DNA of 64,000 nucleotides, taken from assembly GCF_038396675.1 (NCBI RefSeq), contig NC_088921.1:5718001-5782000 (forward strand), written 5' to 3'. Below, piece after piece: positions 22,395 to 34,360 of this stretch; within the stretch, counting starts at the first letter, position 1; the number at the start of each line of letters is the position of its first letter. Made by a program: the position numbers and the translations under genes. The notes beneath the pieces were generated by a model, which was not told where the DNA came from, did no database searches, and was given only the letters and a program-made list of their open reading frames with translations. Source of the stretch: Hydra vulgaris (Eukaryota; Cnidaria; Hydrozoa; Anthoathecata; Hydridae).

Positions 22395-22397
<3 letters not shown>

Positions 22398-22458
22398 TTA
22401 CATAAGTATATATATACTTTTTATTTTATATATATACGTTATAAATATTACTTTTTAA

Positions 22459-22500
22459 GGTTCCGATGATAAGATCCTTATGATCTTCTTTTGGAAACCT
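22459..22500 (+). other. LINE 3'-UTR stem-loop
   Basis: AGGTTCCGA and TTGGAAACCT form an outer stem. The inner arms are AAGATC (22471) and GATCTT (22482). Same motif as at 3632, 3747, 26440, 34345 and 56738. Confidence 0.65.
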
Positions 22501-22593
22501 AGCTTTATATTGTTAGTACGTTGAATTGTATTATTTGCGTTATTGTATTACAAATTATTTTTATGTATTACGGCTTAAAAAAGAAAAAAAAAA

Positions 22594-24836
22594 ACTTAAT
22601 TAGAAACTTTAAATGTATCTAACATAACTTTGTTGTCATTTAGTGACCAAAAATTTTTAAACGAGAAACTACAAGATAAAAACTAATCAAGCTAACTGGA
22701 ACAAAGATAACATGAAAAATGCTATTACAGCAGTGAAGTTAAAGCAGATGTCTTTAAGAAAAGCTTGTAAAACTACATTAACGTGTTAAAAAGGCTTCAC
22801 TTGAACGTATTTTACATACTAATTTACTTGAAAGATTTAGAAAAGTGTTTTCTGATAACCAAGAACAAAATCTAAATAAGTATATTATAGATATGGACTA
22901 TTCCTTTTATGGTCTCTCAATGATAGATATTAGATTAGTATTTGAGTTGTGCAAAAAAAATTTAATTCCAAATCTGTTTAACAAAGAAAGTAAATTAGCA
23001 GGAGAAGACTTTGTGCAAGACTTTTTAAACTGCCATCCTGATTTATTACTAAGAAAACCAGAAGCAATTTCTATAAACAGAGTGTTTGGTTTAAACGAAT
23101 ATGATATTAAAATCTATTTTAGTAGTTTAGAGAATTTGTTAGATAAATATCACTTTTAGTCACATCATCCACAGGAAAACGGTGTGTTTCATCAGTGACA
23201 AGTGAGAAAAAAGAATTCACAACAACAATTTTATGTGCATGTAATTCTGTTGGTTATTATGTACCACCCATGATGATATTCAGGCGCAAAAAAAAAAGAA
23301 ATTATTACTCACTGATAATGTTCAAGTTGGAACTATTTAAAGATGCTCAGAAAATGGCTGGGTTAATACTGATTTATTTCTTGAATGTATACAACATTTT
23401 GTTAAACATGTACGATGCACCTTGATCAACAAAGTTTTACTTATATTTGACAGTCGTTCTCATACCAAAAGTTTAAAACTTAAAGTATATGCTCGTGACA
23501 ATGGATTGTTTTTGCTATCATTACCACCACACACAATTCATAAACTTCAGCCACTGGACCGTGGATTATTTAATCCTTTGAAAGCCTTTTTTAATCAAGC
23601 ATGTATGAGAAAGATGCAAAACCATTCAGGAAGACAAATACAAACAGAAAATCTTTGGGAAATTTTTAATGAAACATATTTAAGAGCTGGTAATATGGAA
23701 AATGCTACTTCAAGTTTAAGAGCAAGTGCAATTGTCCCATTTAATTGGCATTTGTTAGAAAATGAATATCTAAGGACATCTTTGAGTGATAATAATAATA
23801 AAATCAGGTTATCCATACCTCATGAATTTCGCTTTGAACGCGATAACAAAAAAGAAAGTCAAATTTTACAGCACCCAGAGTTGACTACATTAGTATTAAT
23901 GAGTCATGATAAATTAAAGCCAAATGAAAGTTTTTCAGAGACCACTGTTACTTTATCAAGTTCTTTTGAAGACACTTCAAATTCCAAAACTTTATTCTCC
24001 AAAAAGAGAATTAGCTGAAAAATCTCAGATTGTAACTAGTTTTCCATGTAGGAAAAAAATTTTACTTGAAAAGATCAATGACAAAAAAACAATTGGAAAA
24101 AAAAATAACAGTAAGAAAAAAAATTTACTGGAACAATGATAATAAATTAAACAAAAAAAAATAAAAAACGAACGAAAAGAAAAGAAAAATAAAGAAGTGC
24201 TTGATTGAAAAAGATGTAAACAATGAAAAGGAATGGTTTTTTTTGAGTTTGTCAAGGGAAATGGTGCAATGTTTCCCAAAATGACAGTAAAGCTTGTTGT
24301 GTATGTACTGTTTGCGTACACGAAGACTGCACATTAAACGATGTTTGCTTAATATGTGAATAGATTTTATTCAAATTTTTTAATTAACATGAAAATTTGC
24401 ATATTATTTTTTTTTATTGATAATTTTTTTTTAGTTCCTATCATGTTTTTTGATTTAAAAGGAAAAATTACATTATAAAATAATACCTTTGTGTTTTTAT
24501 TTGCATTCTTATATTTAATCAGATCGTATTTATTATAAGTCTGCTTTAACTTTATTAAAAATTATAATTTTCTCTTAGTTTTTTCTTCAAATGAAATCTG
24601 TCTCACTTTGCCCCAGGTTTTGGCGAAAGTGAGACAAGGTAGTTGTTGTCATTTTGAATTTAATTATGTACCAATGCTACCTTGTCATTTTGAATTTAAT
24701 TACCACCACATATATTTAAGAGATCATTAGACACCTAATTTGCTAGTGGCCTGCAAAATTTTATGTTGTAAAACGTGATTCTTCTCAAGTTATGAATATT
24801 CTCCCTGATAGTGTCTCGCCTTGCCCCAGATTACCC
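22594..24836 (+). mobile_element. Pogo-like element with PHD-like C-terminus, copy 1 (5' end lost)
   Basis: Closely related over its length to the element at 61627-64000; alignable sequence begins near 22601, matching 62156. The right end is GTCTCGCCTTGCCCC then AGATTACCC, followed by TA (24837-24838). A subterminal inverted pair, TGTCTCACTTTGCCCC (24599-24614) and GGCGAAAGTGAGACA (24622-24636), repeats the terminal module. A short direct repeat (TTGTCATTTTGAATTTAATTA) occurs twice at about 24645-24705. The left end is replaced by the 3' end of a LINE. Confidence 0.8.
22650..24362 (+). pseudogene. Pogo-like transposase with C-terminal PHD-like region, broken
   Basis: The N-terminal psq-type helix-turn-helix is visible near 22715-22800 (AVKLKQMSLRKACK). 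The Tc5/CENP-B-type second helix-turn-helix follows (22845-23159; CKKNLIPNLFNKESKLAGEDFVQDFL). A roughly 80-bp deletion after LLDKYHF removes the first catalytic Asp block that copy 2 retains. Then come TTTILCACNSVGYYVPPMMIFRR, a frameshift in an A10 run at about 23288, and VLLIFDSRSHTKSLKL (second Asp) with LPPHTIHKLQPLDRGLFNPL (third Asp) at 23422 onward. The last part, 24230-24362, encodes a decayed Cys/His region (CCVCTVCVHEDCTLNDVCLICE) resembling a PHD finger. Dead because of the deletion and frameshifts. Confidence 0.85.
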
Positions 24837-25369
24837 TAAGTTACACAGCTATTAAATTAATTAATATGCTCAAAGACATTTATTGCAAAAGTTAACCATA
24901 CCAATGTTTCTATCTATATCTTATATGTTCTTAACACTCAATAAGCTTTTAACTAAAAATTATTTTAACAAGAAATTTCAAATAGAATATGAATAAAAAA
25001 CAATGCCATTTTTTTTTCATATTTCATATTATTAGGAAGTTTTTTAGATAATGTAAATAATTTTTTATGTTAAATGCATTGGATTCCTTAATATATTTTA
25101 TTTCCAAAATAGTTTCAACTACTTCTGTAGCTAATTTATTCCCAAATGGTTTCAATAGAGTATGCTCAAAAGAGAATTAATAAAATAAGTGAAGTCATTA
25201 AAGCGCAAAAAAAAAAAAGTGTCTGTTTTATATACATTTTTTGTTTTACTGTAAAAAGGAGAAATTTATTTAGCCTGGTTGTTTGGTAATGTGCTTTTTT
25301 AAGGCGGGTAAAACTAATAAAAGCCCTGAATGTCAATAAAATAATTCATACCAAGTTTTCAAGTTCTTG
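24837..25369. other. AT-rich stretch, nothing recognised
   Basis: No coding signal or boundary seen between the pogo-like terminus and the LINE remnant. Confidence 0.5.
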
Positions 25370-25650
25370 TTTAAAACAAAGATAGGTATCGTATAAAACA
25401 AAAATAGGAATTCTCCAGAAATATTTCAAGCGTATTTTAAAGAAATAATCCATGAATACCCAATAAAAATAAAAACATTATTTTCCACAAATATAATTCA
25501 TATTCAATATAATATCGTCTAACTGATTTGTAGAATGAGTTTTTTAAAGTTTTAAATACACAGAAATCTAGTATAGAACAGTTTAAAGCCTCATTAAAAT
25601 TAAAATTAAATATATTAAAAATTATCCAATAAAGCCACCAAGTTGTCAAC
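25370..25650 (+). pseudogene. LINE ORF2 C-terminal remnant
   Basis: A plus-strand frame reads SPEIFQAYFKEIIHEYPIKIKT and then IIHIQYNIV. This parallels the C-terminal region of the LINE at 46364-46588 (SPIVFQSYFSEISHRYPSKFSI, then QIQYRGPFLW). Stops follow. Only the last part of ORF2 is left, before a long (TA)n tract. Confidence 0.6.
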
Positions 25651-25674
25651 ATTTTTTTGTAAATTAAAGTAATA

Positions 25675-25946
<272 letters not shown>

Positions 25947-26213
25947 CTTTCTTATTTCATTTTTAATGTAAATTTTTAATTAACAATACTCTTTTAGTTG
26001 TTTTTTTTCCATTTTTATTTTTACTTAAATGTTATTATTTACTTAAATATTACTATATAAATTTTTTATAAACCGAGTACGAATTGTTACTTATTTTACT
26101 TTTTTCGAACAGATGCTGGTAATTTTTATTTTTATTGTTGATTAGCTAATTTTGTTTAAAAAATTCCTTAATCCCATTTTTTTATATTATATTATTATAT
26201 TTTATTAATATTA

Positions 26214-26299
26214 ACGGGTGGTTACTAAAAATCCGGACAAACTTTTATGGGCAATTACTGCCATAGTTTTTATGGTAGAGATTAAATAAAACTATCATT
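26214..26299 (-). mobile_element. Mariner 3' end and left TIR
   Basis: Terminal inverted repeat plus roughly 50 bp of mariner 3' untranslated sequence, ending in ATCATT, the left copy of the LINE B target duplication. Confidence 0.85.
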
Positions 26300-26439
26300 T
26301 TTTTTTTTTTTTTTTGTTCTTTTTATTACATTATAAATAAGGATTTCGTTACAATATTTAAAATACAAATATATAATAATAAATATATATATATATATAT
26401 ATATATAATAATCGTTGTTAAATAATAAAAGAATAGTAG

Positions 26440-26455
26440 AAGACCATACGGTCTT
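26440..26455 (-). other. LINE B 3'-UTR stem-loop
   Basis: Minus strand AAGACC-GTAT-GGTCTT, a perfect 6-bp stem with a 4-nt loop, preceded by GACGAC as in the other copies. Confidence 0.65.
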
Positions 26456-26678
26456 GTCGTCGAGTACCGCCAAGAAATGATCGTGTTAAAATTTATAAGA
26501 TATTTACAAGATAAAAAATAAGTTAACGAAGTAAGAAACTTAAAATATTCCGTTACAAATACAAGATACATTATTATATATTACAGTTGTTAATGATGCA
26601 TATATAATTTTTATAAATCAATAGTTAAATAGGGGGTAAAAAGGAAGATCACTAAAAAAATAAAAATATAAAAAAATT

Positions 26679-29600
26679 TCAAAAGTATATTGTTACATCT
26701 TCAATTGTAAAAATGAGTTCTTTAAGCTTTCGTTTAAAAAAAAAGTAGTTACTTTGATGAATAAAATCCTTAGTAAAATTTTTTAAAACTATTTTATTCC
26801 ATAAGAATGGTCCGCAATAATCAATACAAAATTTAGAAAGATTTGTTTGAAAAATGGGCTGCTTAATAAAATTATCATTCTGCAAAATGAATTTATTTTT
26901 GTCTTTCGATGAATACAAATTATGGAAAGAAATAGGAGATGAATTGGTTTTACATTTAAACATAAAACAAAAAATATTAAAAATGTTAAGCTCATATATA
27001 TTAAAAACTTTCATTTCAAATAATAGAGGCTTGGCATGAGTATAACGGTCTTTAAAATATATGAGACGTGTTACATGCTTCTGCTGACAATAAAGAGGTT
27101 TAAGTTTAATTTTCTTTGCACTACCCCAAGCAATGTTTGCATAGTTTATGTGACAATGAATAAATGAGTGATATAATTGTACTAAAGTACGTTTATTTAA
27201 AACATTTCTTGCTTTGTACAATACTCCTATACTTTGAAATTTTACTTGATAAGTTTTTAATGTGATTTTTCCATGTAAGATTTTCATCTATGCAAACACC
27301 TAGAAAGTTGGTTACTGTTACTTGTTTAATTTGTATATTTTCAATAACAAGATGAGGCATGTAAATTGGCAGTTTATGTTTTTTGATAAGAGGATAGAAA
27401 AGAACCCATTTAGTTTTATCAATGTTAAGAGATAATTTGTTTGCCTTAAACCAGTCAGATATTTTGATTAACTCGATGTTCAAGCAACTAAATAAAGTAG
27501 GAATGCTTTTGTGTGACATAAATAAATTGGTGTCATCAGCAAACATAATTGTTATTAAATCCGAGGCTTTGTATAAATCATTAATATAAATAAGGAAAAG
27601 AAGAGGTCCTAATATGGATCCTTGAGGAACTCCACTTGTAATATTTAACAAATTTGATGATAACGTTTCATCGGCGTAAACAAATTGTTTGCGATTAGTT
27701 AAATAACTTTTTAACAATTTTAAAACATTGCCTGTTATACCACTACATTTTAATTTTATAGCAAGAATTTTATGATTAATGGTATCAAACGCTTTCGCTA
27801 AATCAATAAATACTCCCATTTAGAATTATTAAATGAGTCTGATATACTTCTTGTAAGCTGAATAATTGCATGCTCTATTGAATTATTTTTTTTAAATCCA
27901 TATTGCATGTTATATAATAATTTGTTTGATAAAAGGTGATTGTATATTCTGTTGTACAAAATTCTTTCTAAAATTTTAGAAAAAACAGAGAGGATAGAAA
28001 TTGGACGATAGTGTTTAACATTTTAATTTTTGCTATTTTTAAATCATCAGGAAAAACTCCCTGATTAATAGAGTATTTATAAATTTGGAAAAGTATGTCT
28101 TTTAAAACGTCAAAACAGTTTATAATAACGTTCCCATTGACATCATCTGGACCAACTGCTTTATTTGACTTTAACAATTTATAATCACTTTCAAACTCTT
28201 CAAAAGACAAATCAAAAAAATTTAGATACGAGTTTAGAGGGTCATATGTTGCCTTAAATGATTTTTTAGGGTTTGGAATTATTTCGGCTAGGTTTTGTCC
28301 TACAGATACAAAATATTTATTAAATTCGGAAGCAATTGTTTTTTGATCAAGAATAAAATTATCATCTACTTTAATTACTGAGGGCAAAGATTGCGATGTT
28401 TTTTTAGTGCTACCCGTAATTTCGTTTATTAGTTGTCAAGTGCGTTTAGAGTTTAATTTGTATTTTTCAAGTAAATTAGTGTAGTATATTAATTTTGAAT
28501 TTTTCCTAAGGCGTTCAAATAGTCTTACGCAATTTTTATAATTGGTCTTACTCTCAGTTGTTTTTAATTAATTATTATAATAAATATAAAGTTTTTGTTT
28601 AATTTTAGATGATTTTAGAATACCTTTAGTAATCCATTGCGATTTAATTTTTTTATGTTTGTAATTAATTTCTACTTTATGAAAATTGATGTCATAAATT
28701 TCATAAAAAATTTTAAAAAAAGATTTGTATATTAAATTAATGTCTTCAGAAAAGTTAATAATGTCCCAAATAACTAAAGAAAGTTGATATTTAAAAGATT
28801 CTAGGTTTTTATTATGAAAAAGTCGTTTTTTAAATGATTTTTTTTCATTATATAAAATTTTCGCATAAATACCTATTGAAAAGAAAATAGGGAAATGATC
28901 AGATATGTCACTTTTAATAATGCCTTTTTTAAGCGATTTATTAAAAATATCATTGGTTATAATGTTATCAATTAAGGAAGTTGTTGTTTGAGTAATTCTT
29001 GTTGGTTTTTTTATTAGAGGAACTGCTCCATTTTCAAATAGGCCATTATAAAACCCATTAATGTCTTTTTTGACGTGATACTTAAAGCTTGACGTGATAC
29101 TTAATTTAAATTCAGATCACCTAATATGTAAAGTAATTTCTTTTCGTGGTTGATTTTATTTACAATATCGTCAAAATGAACTAAATGTTTTAATTTCGCC
29201 AGTAGGTGGGCGATAACAACAGCTAATTACAATGTTTTGAGTTTTATTCCTTAATATTTCAATCATTAAAACCTCTATATAGACGTCAGAAATACTCATG
29301 TCATGCCTAACAAAATACCGTAGGTTTTCTTTTACATAAATAATTAAACCACCGCCGCGTTTATTTGTTTTCCGCCCTAATGAAATTAAATTATAGCCCG
29401 GTATTTTAAAATTATTATCTAAATTTGAGTCAGCAGAACTACACCAGGTTTCAGTTAGGCAAATTACACTAAAAATAGTTAGATTTTCCTCAAAACTATT
29501 GAAAAGATTTTCAAAATTTTTTCTTAAACTTCTTATATTTATATGAATTGCATTAAATTTATCACGCTCAAGAAATTCTTTTATTTCAAAAGTATAAAAA

Positions 29601-29743
29601 TAGCTGCAGTTGCTTTGTAAAGCATCTGTTTCACTAAAATAACTTTGATCCGGATAGGACTCTTTGTTAAGTATAAAATCATTAAATTTAAAAATGTCAA
29701 TATTTTTAGAGCGACTTGAATCCATTTTTGTATTTAAAAACAA
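26679..29743 (-). pseudogene. LINE B ORF2 (endonuclease-reverse transcriptase), lightly broken
   Basis: The endonuclease (29743-29171) shows AIHINIRSLRKNFENL, VICLTETWCSS, GGGLIIYVKENLR and SCCYRPPTGE. PLIKKPTRITQTT and SDISDHFPIF follow in another frame (about 29010-28890). The linker reads SQWITKGILKSSKIKQKLY. RT starts in 28387-27968 (AVGPDDVNGNVI) and continues from 27819: VFIDLAKAFDTINHKIL, SGVPQGSILGPLLFLIYINDL, and FADDTNLF at 27532-27543. The thumb is FLGVCIDENLTWKNHI. The C-terminal domain (27287-26679) has YCQQKHVTRLIYFKDRY and FCIDYCGPFLWNK. All catalytic blocks are present. Several frameshifts and a short duplication near 29070-29110 inactivate it. Confidence 0.92.
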
Positions 29744-29805
29744 TAAAAATTAAAAATAAATAAATAATAAAGATAAAATCAATAACTCTAAAATAAAAGA
29801 ATTTC

Positions 29806-29881
29806 TTAAAAGTTGCGCGTTACAAGTTTATTATATACAACTTTAGCATATTTACCTTTGGCTCTCAAATCTTTTGCTTCT
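29806..29881 (-). pseudogene. LINE B ORF1, C-terminal part (downstream of the Mutator-like insert)
   Basis: Reads LKEAKDLRAKGKYAKVVYNKL and stops at TRNF. It corresponds to the ends of ORF1 in LINE A (HAGKFAYVSYDKL) and in the LINE at 19529 (LEGKYAVIKYDKI). The upstream half of this ORF1 lies beyond the insert, at 32655-33215. Confidence 0.8.
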
Positions 29882-29885
29882 TTAA

Positions 29886-32654
29886 GGGAGAAACCCTCTC
29901 TAATTTTAAAATCAATTTTTAAAAAAAAAAAATTTGTCAGATTAATAGCATATATAAAAAAAATAAGAAAAAAGTACAAAAAATAAATAAAATGGTAACA
30001 TGTTGCTATGGGAACCATAAAAAATTACCAAAAAACAGCAAAAACAGGTTTCAGGCCGGCCAATATTGTGGGCAGGGAGCAAAATAACCCAAGTTGAAAT
30101 TTTTATATGGTGTTTATATAGAGCAGAAGAGTGTTTTAAATTGAACAGAATTTTTTTTGACAAATATAAAATTAGGTATTTTGAAGTCAAAGTCCAATAT
30201 TCAATAATATGGTACTAAAACAGCATAAACAGCAGGTGTAAAAAAAAAAAAAAAACTATTCAACTTAAAACACTCTATACCAGTTAATAAACAACCACTG
30301 AAAATTTTAGAAACGGCTCTTGAATGGTTGGCGAGCAATGTTGGCCGGCGTCTTAAATACTTCATACTGAGAAAAAAGCAAATTAACATTTTTTTATTAT
30401 ATAACACCAAAAAATGTATAAAAAAGCAATCATTAACTTCATTAAGTCTAAAAAACAGTATTTAAAATCCTCCTGGTTCATAAGTTATACCCTCTTTTTC
30501 CAAATTATTGTCATTTAAAAAATTTTTTTTTGCTCTATTTAACTGTCGCCTCGAATTATTCTTTTCATTCATTCTATAATTAGATTGTTTTATTCTTTTA
30601 TTGTTTATTTTATTGGAACCTTTAACCATGAAAGCACCTGGTAACATATTTAATTGTTCAAAAATTAACACTGAAGTTTTCATACCAATATTAAAATTTG
30701 CTACCGCATCGTATACACCAAATTTCAAATTATCGAGTGACACATATCTGGTCTTCGGTGATCGGTCTCAAATCATACTGCTGAACGATTCATTTGCGTT
30801 TTGAGTTTTCCCATGTAAACATTTTTTTAGTTCTGAATCTTTGCTAAGATCCTCAAAAATAGGTCTAATTTTCAAAATTATGTTCATTGGAAGACCTGGA
30901 CCCGGTTTGTAAGTGTTGGTTTTATTTGCTTTATCAAAGTTGAACTTGCACCAACTATTGATGCCGGTAGGACAGTGAGGAAAGTGCAAGTTATTTGTTT
31001 TGGAAGATGCAACATTAAATAATGCAGCCAATACGCTTGCCTTCATACCTGCTAAGTTTCCAGCATTTTGCCTAATAGCAACGCCAAAGAAATTTTGCAG
31101 AGGATCGATTACTGCATCTGTAAGACAACCACGCCCACCGAGACCTTTTTCTCTTTTCTTTAAATTTCGTAGTCGTGTACCAACACGTTTTTGATAGTGT
31201 CCCACACATTCTAACTTATTAACTTGAATACCAGGGTAAGCATCTATGACATTAATAAAACTTTTACTGTCTCCGTCTCCTAAAAAATTCACATATCGCA
31301 GTTTGTACTTATCAATAGATATTAAAAACACACGTTTTGCACCAGTAGTCTCCATACCGCTTGCAGATCCTTTGTAATTGTTTTCACAAATGTGAGAGTT
31401 CCTCCATTGGGCATAGGCTGTAGGGTTTGTTTTTAAAAGATCTTTCTTTAAAAAGCAACCTTTTTAGAACCTGCACATTGGTTCGACATCCAAAACCTTT
31501 CCAGTGTCCATTGATAATGCAGAAAAGACACTGTTTAATGATGAAAAGCCTCTTCTCTGCCAAGTACCATCACACGACACACCAATATCAAAAACTTTAT
31601 CATTAGCAACATGTTTACGCAATTCTGCTACTGCATCAAACATGGTATCTTCAGCAACTTTTTGTGTGACAGCACCTGTTTTCACAGCTAACTTATCAGA
31701 GTTATTTTGAGTCATTGGTTGTGGCATATTAATTGAAGTGGTGAATATTTTTATACCAGAATGTCCCTGTCCAAGTGCACGCATTGCGTATACTGTTCTA
31801 CAATTAATATCATATCCTCTGTTACATTGTTTTGAAGTATAAAACTCATTTTAATATTTGCAGTTAAAGCACTTGATAAGTAACTTTGAGGCAAGTCCTT
31901 TTTTGTCTTGCATTTTTCGGACAATGACAAGGATTAACACTCGCCACATTGAGGGCATGCTAAAGCACTAAATATATCAGATAATATAGAGCAATCTATA
32001 ATCCTATATCGAGATATTTTTATTCTTGTAAAAGCTTTGGAGCATTTAATTGGCGTTACCTTCTTCGCAGATACAGATGTAGAAAATAAATTTAATCCAG
32101 ATTCATTATTTACAGAGTTATTATTGACAGTTGTATTATTTGAATCAATCAAAATTGTTACAGAAGGATTATCATTTAACTCCATTTCAATATTTTCTCT
32201 GTAAAGACTGTTAAATTTCTTTCCTAAGAAACCTCTCCTCCTTTTTTTAATTATTGTTCTTGATTTTATTCTACACGCTTTACCCATTTTTTTTAAAAAT
32301 TAAGAAAATTGACAACTTTAAAAGCTTCAGAATAACAGAAAACTGTAATCTGACTTGATAAACCAGACTTTTTTCACTCGCTGGATAAGTAAAGAAGCCA
32401 AACCAAGCATTTTACTGCAGCTATTTAAAAATACACATGAGTTATTAGGATTTTTAATAAGGTGCTACACCGTTGCTATGGGCGTTGCTATAGTATAAAT
32501 TTTAAGGTACCTTAAAAAAATGCTAAACTTGAAGGATTTAATGATTAAAATCAGTAAATAAACAAATAGTTTTGAATTCTGCATACATTAAAATGCATAA
32601 ATAAATAAAAATATTTTTTATAAAAATTTGGGTAAATTTAGAGGGGGTTTCCCC
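29886..32654 (-). mobile_element. Mutator-like DNA transposon (2769 bp) inside LINE B ORF1
   Basis: The left end GGGAGAAACCCTCTCTAAT is matched by GGGGAAACCCCCTCTAAAT read inward from the right end. TTAA precedes the left end (29882-29885) and GTAA follows the right (32655-32658), suggesting a 4-bp TTAA target with one later change. The flanking ORF1 halves join in order. TTAA targets are known for Kolobok and piggyBac elements, so Kolobok membership is possible, but I assign the element only by its transposase. Confidence 0.82.
30462..32287 (-). pseudogene. Mutator-like transposase, near-complete, with few breaks
   Basis: The minus strand encodes about 600 codons of the Mutator-like transposase family found widely in invertebrates. 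It has a basic N-terminus (KSRTIIKKRRRGFLGKKF), a Cys pair CPQC, MRALGQGHSG, first Asp in GVSCDGTWQRRGFSS, and WRNSHICENNYKGSASGMET. Then come the second Asp in RYVNFLGDGDSKSF, HYQKRVGTRLRNLKK, the Glu in LHGKTQNANESFSSMI, and YDAVANFNIG. Breaks are few: in-frame TAA at 31934-31936, a frameshift at about 31870-31900, TAA at about 31850 and at 31464-31466, and TGA at 30768-30770 in place of the family Trp. It is therefore a recently dead transposase. Confidence 0.88.
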
Positions 32655-33215
32655 GTAAAATAACTGTTTTCGCAATTCTAAAGTTCTTTCGCTGTAGTCT
32701 TCGTTTACGTAAAATCGATCGTTCCACAATTTTAACTGAACATAGTTATCCAACGCAGTTTTTTTGTCTTTGTAGTTTAAAATTTTAACTATTATGATTC
32801 TGTTGTACTATTTTCCATCGCTACTTTTTTTCCCTGTCCTGTGCTCACTCAATTCCCACATTTCGTTTTCATCTTCTTCAATTCCCGTAAACCTTAGGTT
32901 ATTTCTTCTGCTCCTGTCTTCCAACTCAGCTAGTTTGTCTTTGACAACAACTTTTGTAATATCATTTTGGTTTGATGTTAAGTTCGGCTTTTTTTTCATT
33001 TCAGAAAGTTCTTGAACAATTGCTTCATATTTCTCGCTAAGAAACTCCGCCGATTTCCTTAGTTCATTAGTTTCTTTTTTTAGTTTTGTATTTTCTTCTT
33101 GAAGATTTAATAGCTTAATTTCCATCTTATCAAACTTCTCGTTAAATATTTTTAATAAAGTATTCTCATAAATATCTAACAGGTCTTTAATTTGAGAAAC
33201 GGTAAATTTAGCCAT
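32655..33215 (-). pseudogene. LINE B ORF1, N-terminal part
   Basis: Starts MAKFTVSQIKDLLDIYE. Residues 15-75 form a strongly heptad-like coiled coil (KMEIKLLNLQEENTKLKKET). Then comes KLAELEDRSRRNNLRFTGIEE, the start of an RRM-type RNA-binding fold as in L1/CR1 ORF1 proteins. A deletion removes the part between ENEMWE and AHRTGKK that LINE A retains. The frame then reaches DNYVQLKLWNDRFYVNEDYS and ERTLELRKQLF before the Mutator-like insert. Confidence 0.82.
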
Positions 33216-33308
33216 TTTTAATTTAGTTTATAAAAGCACGTCCGTTCACGTCAAAAGTTTTTGCGTAATGATTAAAAAGATTGCGTAATCATTAAAAAGA
33301 ACTTTTAG

Positions 33309-34160
33309 CTATTTATTTATTTTAATTAACTTTGTCTTCAACCAGTCTGTTTCTTTGGATTCGGCCAACTCTAACACGAGTTGACCCAAAAGGTGAAAAT
33401 ACAAGGTTAAGATTTTCAGGCAAAGCTTTATTCTGGTTTGTTGTTGCTTCACGTCTTTTGCTCGCAAGTTACTCTCATACACTTTGCCTTTCAAAACAGC
33501 CCAAAAGGCGGATTGACAACTTTTTTGATAAAATTGATGTTATGAGTTTCATAGCAGTTGGTCACGGTTTTGGCATAATGCGATGACGCCAGATCCGGCC
33601 AAAATATATAATTGCCATCGGCATGACGAGCGTTGATGAACAGCACTAATCTTCTCTTTATACAATTAATTTCATAGATGACTTTATTGACTGCAAGGCC
33701 GCTGGGGACCAAAAATGGCTTTGAAATACCTTTGTCAGAAGCGGCCAGCCAGACAAGTACCTTGGGTTCGAACTTGCGCTTTTTGCGATATTTAACACTT
33801 GGTGGAGTCTTGTCTCTGTTGCTAGAGTAGTAGGTGCTGTTTCCATTAATTGTTGAGTGCGACAGCGTAAAGTAAGACTCGTCGTCAAGGATGACCAATT
33901 TTCCTTTAAAATCACAATAAAGACGATCAATGCCGGTTTTGATTTGCTTATTCTGGTTCTCTTGCCGATGAGGTGTACCCTGTTTTGTATAACTTTTAAT
34001 GTCAGTGTACTTGGCAAGAGTTTTAATGATATGCGAATGACTGCATCCATATTTTCGACCAGCTGGCCTAATCGAAACTAAATCACTGTAATCAAATATG
34101 GTTTTCAGGTGCTTGATACCCTTAGTGGTCATGTTTTTGGCTACACAACCAATTCCTTGC
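33309..34160 (-). pseudogene. Mariner-type transposase, main part (catalytic core damaged)
   Basis: It follows the N-terminal piece at 38564-38725 once LINE A is removed: ...SRRK joins QGIGCVAKNMTTKGIKHLK. The second helix-turn-helix is IRPAGRKYGCSHSHIIKTL. The first Asp lies in LVILDDESYFTL, the second in FWPDLASSHYAKT. The third acidic block is gone: NPP is followed directly by FWAVLKGKVYESN, with a small deletion and a frame change near 33500. The C-terminal tail continues in the other frame to a TAG at 33309. Loss of the third catalytic residue makes it inactive independently of the LINE insertions. Confidence 0.9.
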
Positions 34161-34344
34161 ACTCTTTATTTTTTTTATTTATTTATTAAATTTTCCGTTT
34201 TTGTTACAATTAAATTCCGTAATATAATACAAGATACTCTTATTCTTTCAAAAACAATCCAGTTATAAATATAAAAAAAAAATCAAAGACAAAATAATAA
34301 GAGATAGTTATACAAAAATATATAAAAACGCGGGAAACTTGCAG

Positions 34345-34360
34345 AAGACCATTAAGTCTT
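34345..34360 (-). other. LINE A 3'-UTR stem-loop
   Basis: Minus strand AAGAC-TTAAT-GGTCTT, preceded by TGATGAT. Same family of structure as in the other LINE 3' ends. Confidence 0.6.

Larger units (their letters stand above)
19520..22593 (+). mobile_element. 5'-truncated CR1-like LINE, plus strand
   Basis: The order is: ORF1 C-terminal tail (LWDQVKKLRLEGKYAVIKYDK, 19529-19654), endonuclease N-terminus, an internal deletion, linker, reverse transcriptase, 3' UTR with a (TA)n tract and stem-loop, and an A-rich tail (22571-22593). The possible short target duplication CTTAAT (19503 and about 22594) is weak. The neighbour on the right is a pogo-like element whose 5' part is missing. Confidence 0.85.
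26300..33287 (-). mobile_element. CR1-like LINE B, minus strand, interrupted by a Mutator-like element
   Basis: The 3' poly(A) (T-run on plus) starts at 26300 and the 5' end lies near 33287, with ATCATT on both sides (26294-26299, 33288-33293). Excluding the Mutator-like insert (29886-32654) it is about 4.2 kb, near full length compared with LINE A. The order on the minus strand is: short 5' UTR with two copies of TTGCGTAAT-type repeats, ORF1 (33215 onward), ORF2 (29743-26679), and a 3' UTR with stem-loop (26440) and a small (TA)n tract (26383-26406). Confidence 0.88.

Noticed and set aside
22278..22469. Open frames made of Tyr-Ile repeats at several (TA)n tracts (also near 1069, 25772, 42481, 56182, 57549)
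   Set aside because: They are only translations of TA microsatellites and have no coding evidence.
23280..23300. Programmed -1 frameshift site in the pogo-like transposase A-run
   Set aside because: The phase of the A-run relative to the upstream frame does not give the X-XXY-YYZ arrangement, and other breaks show both copies are pseudogenes.
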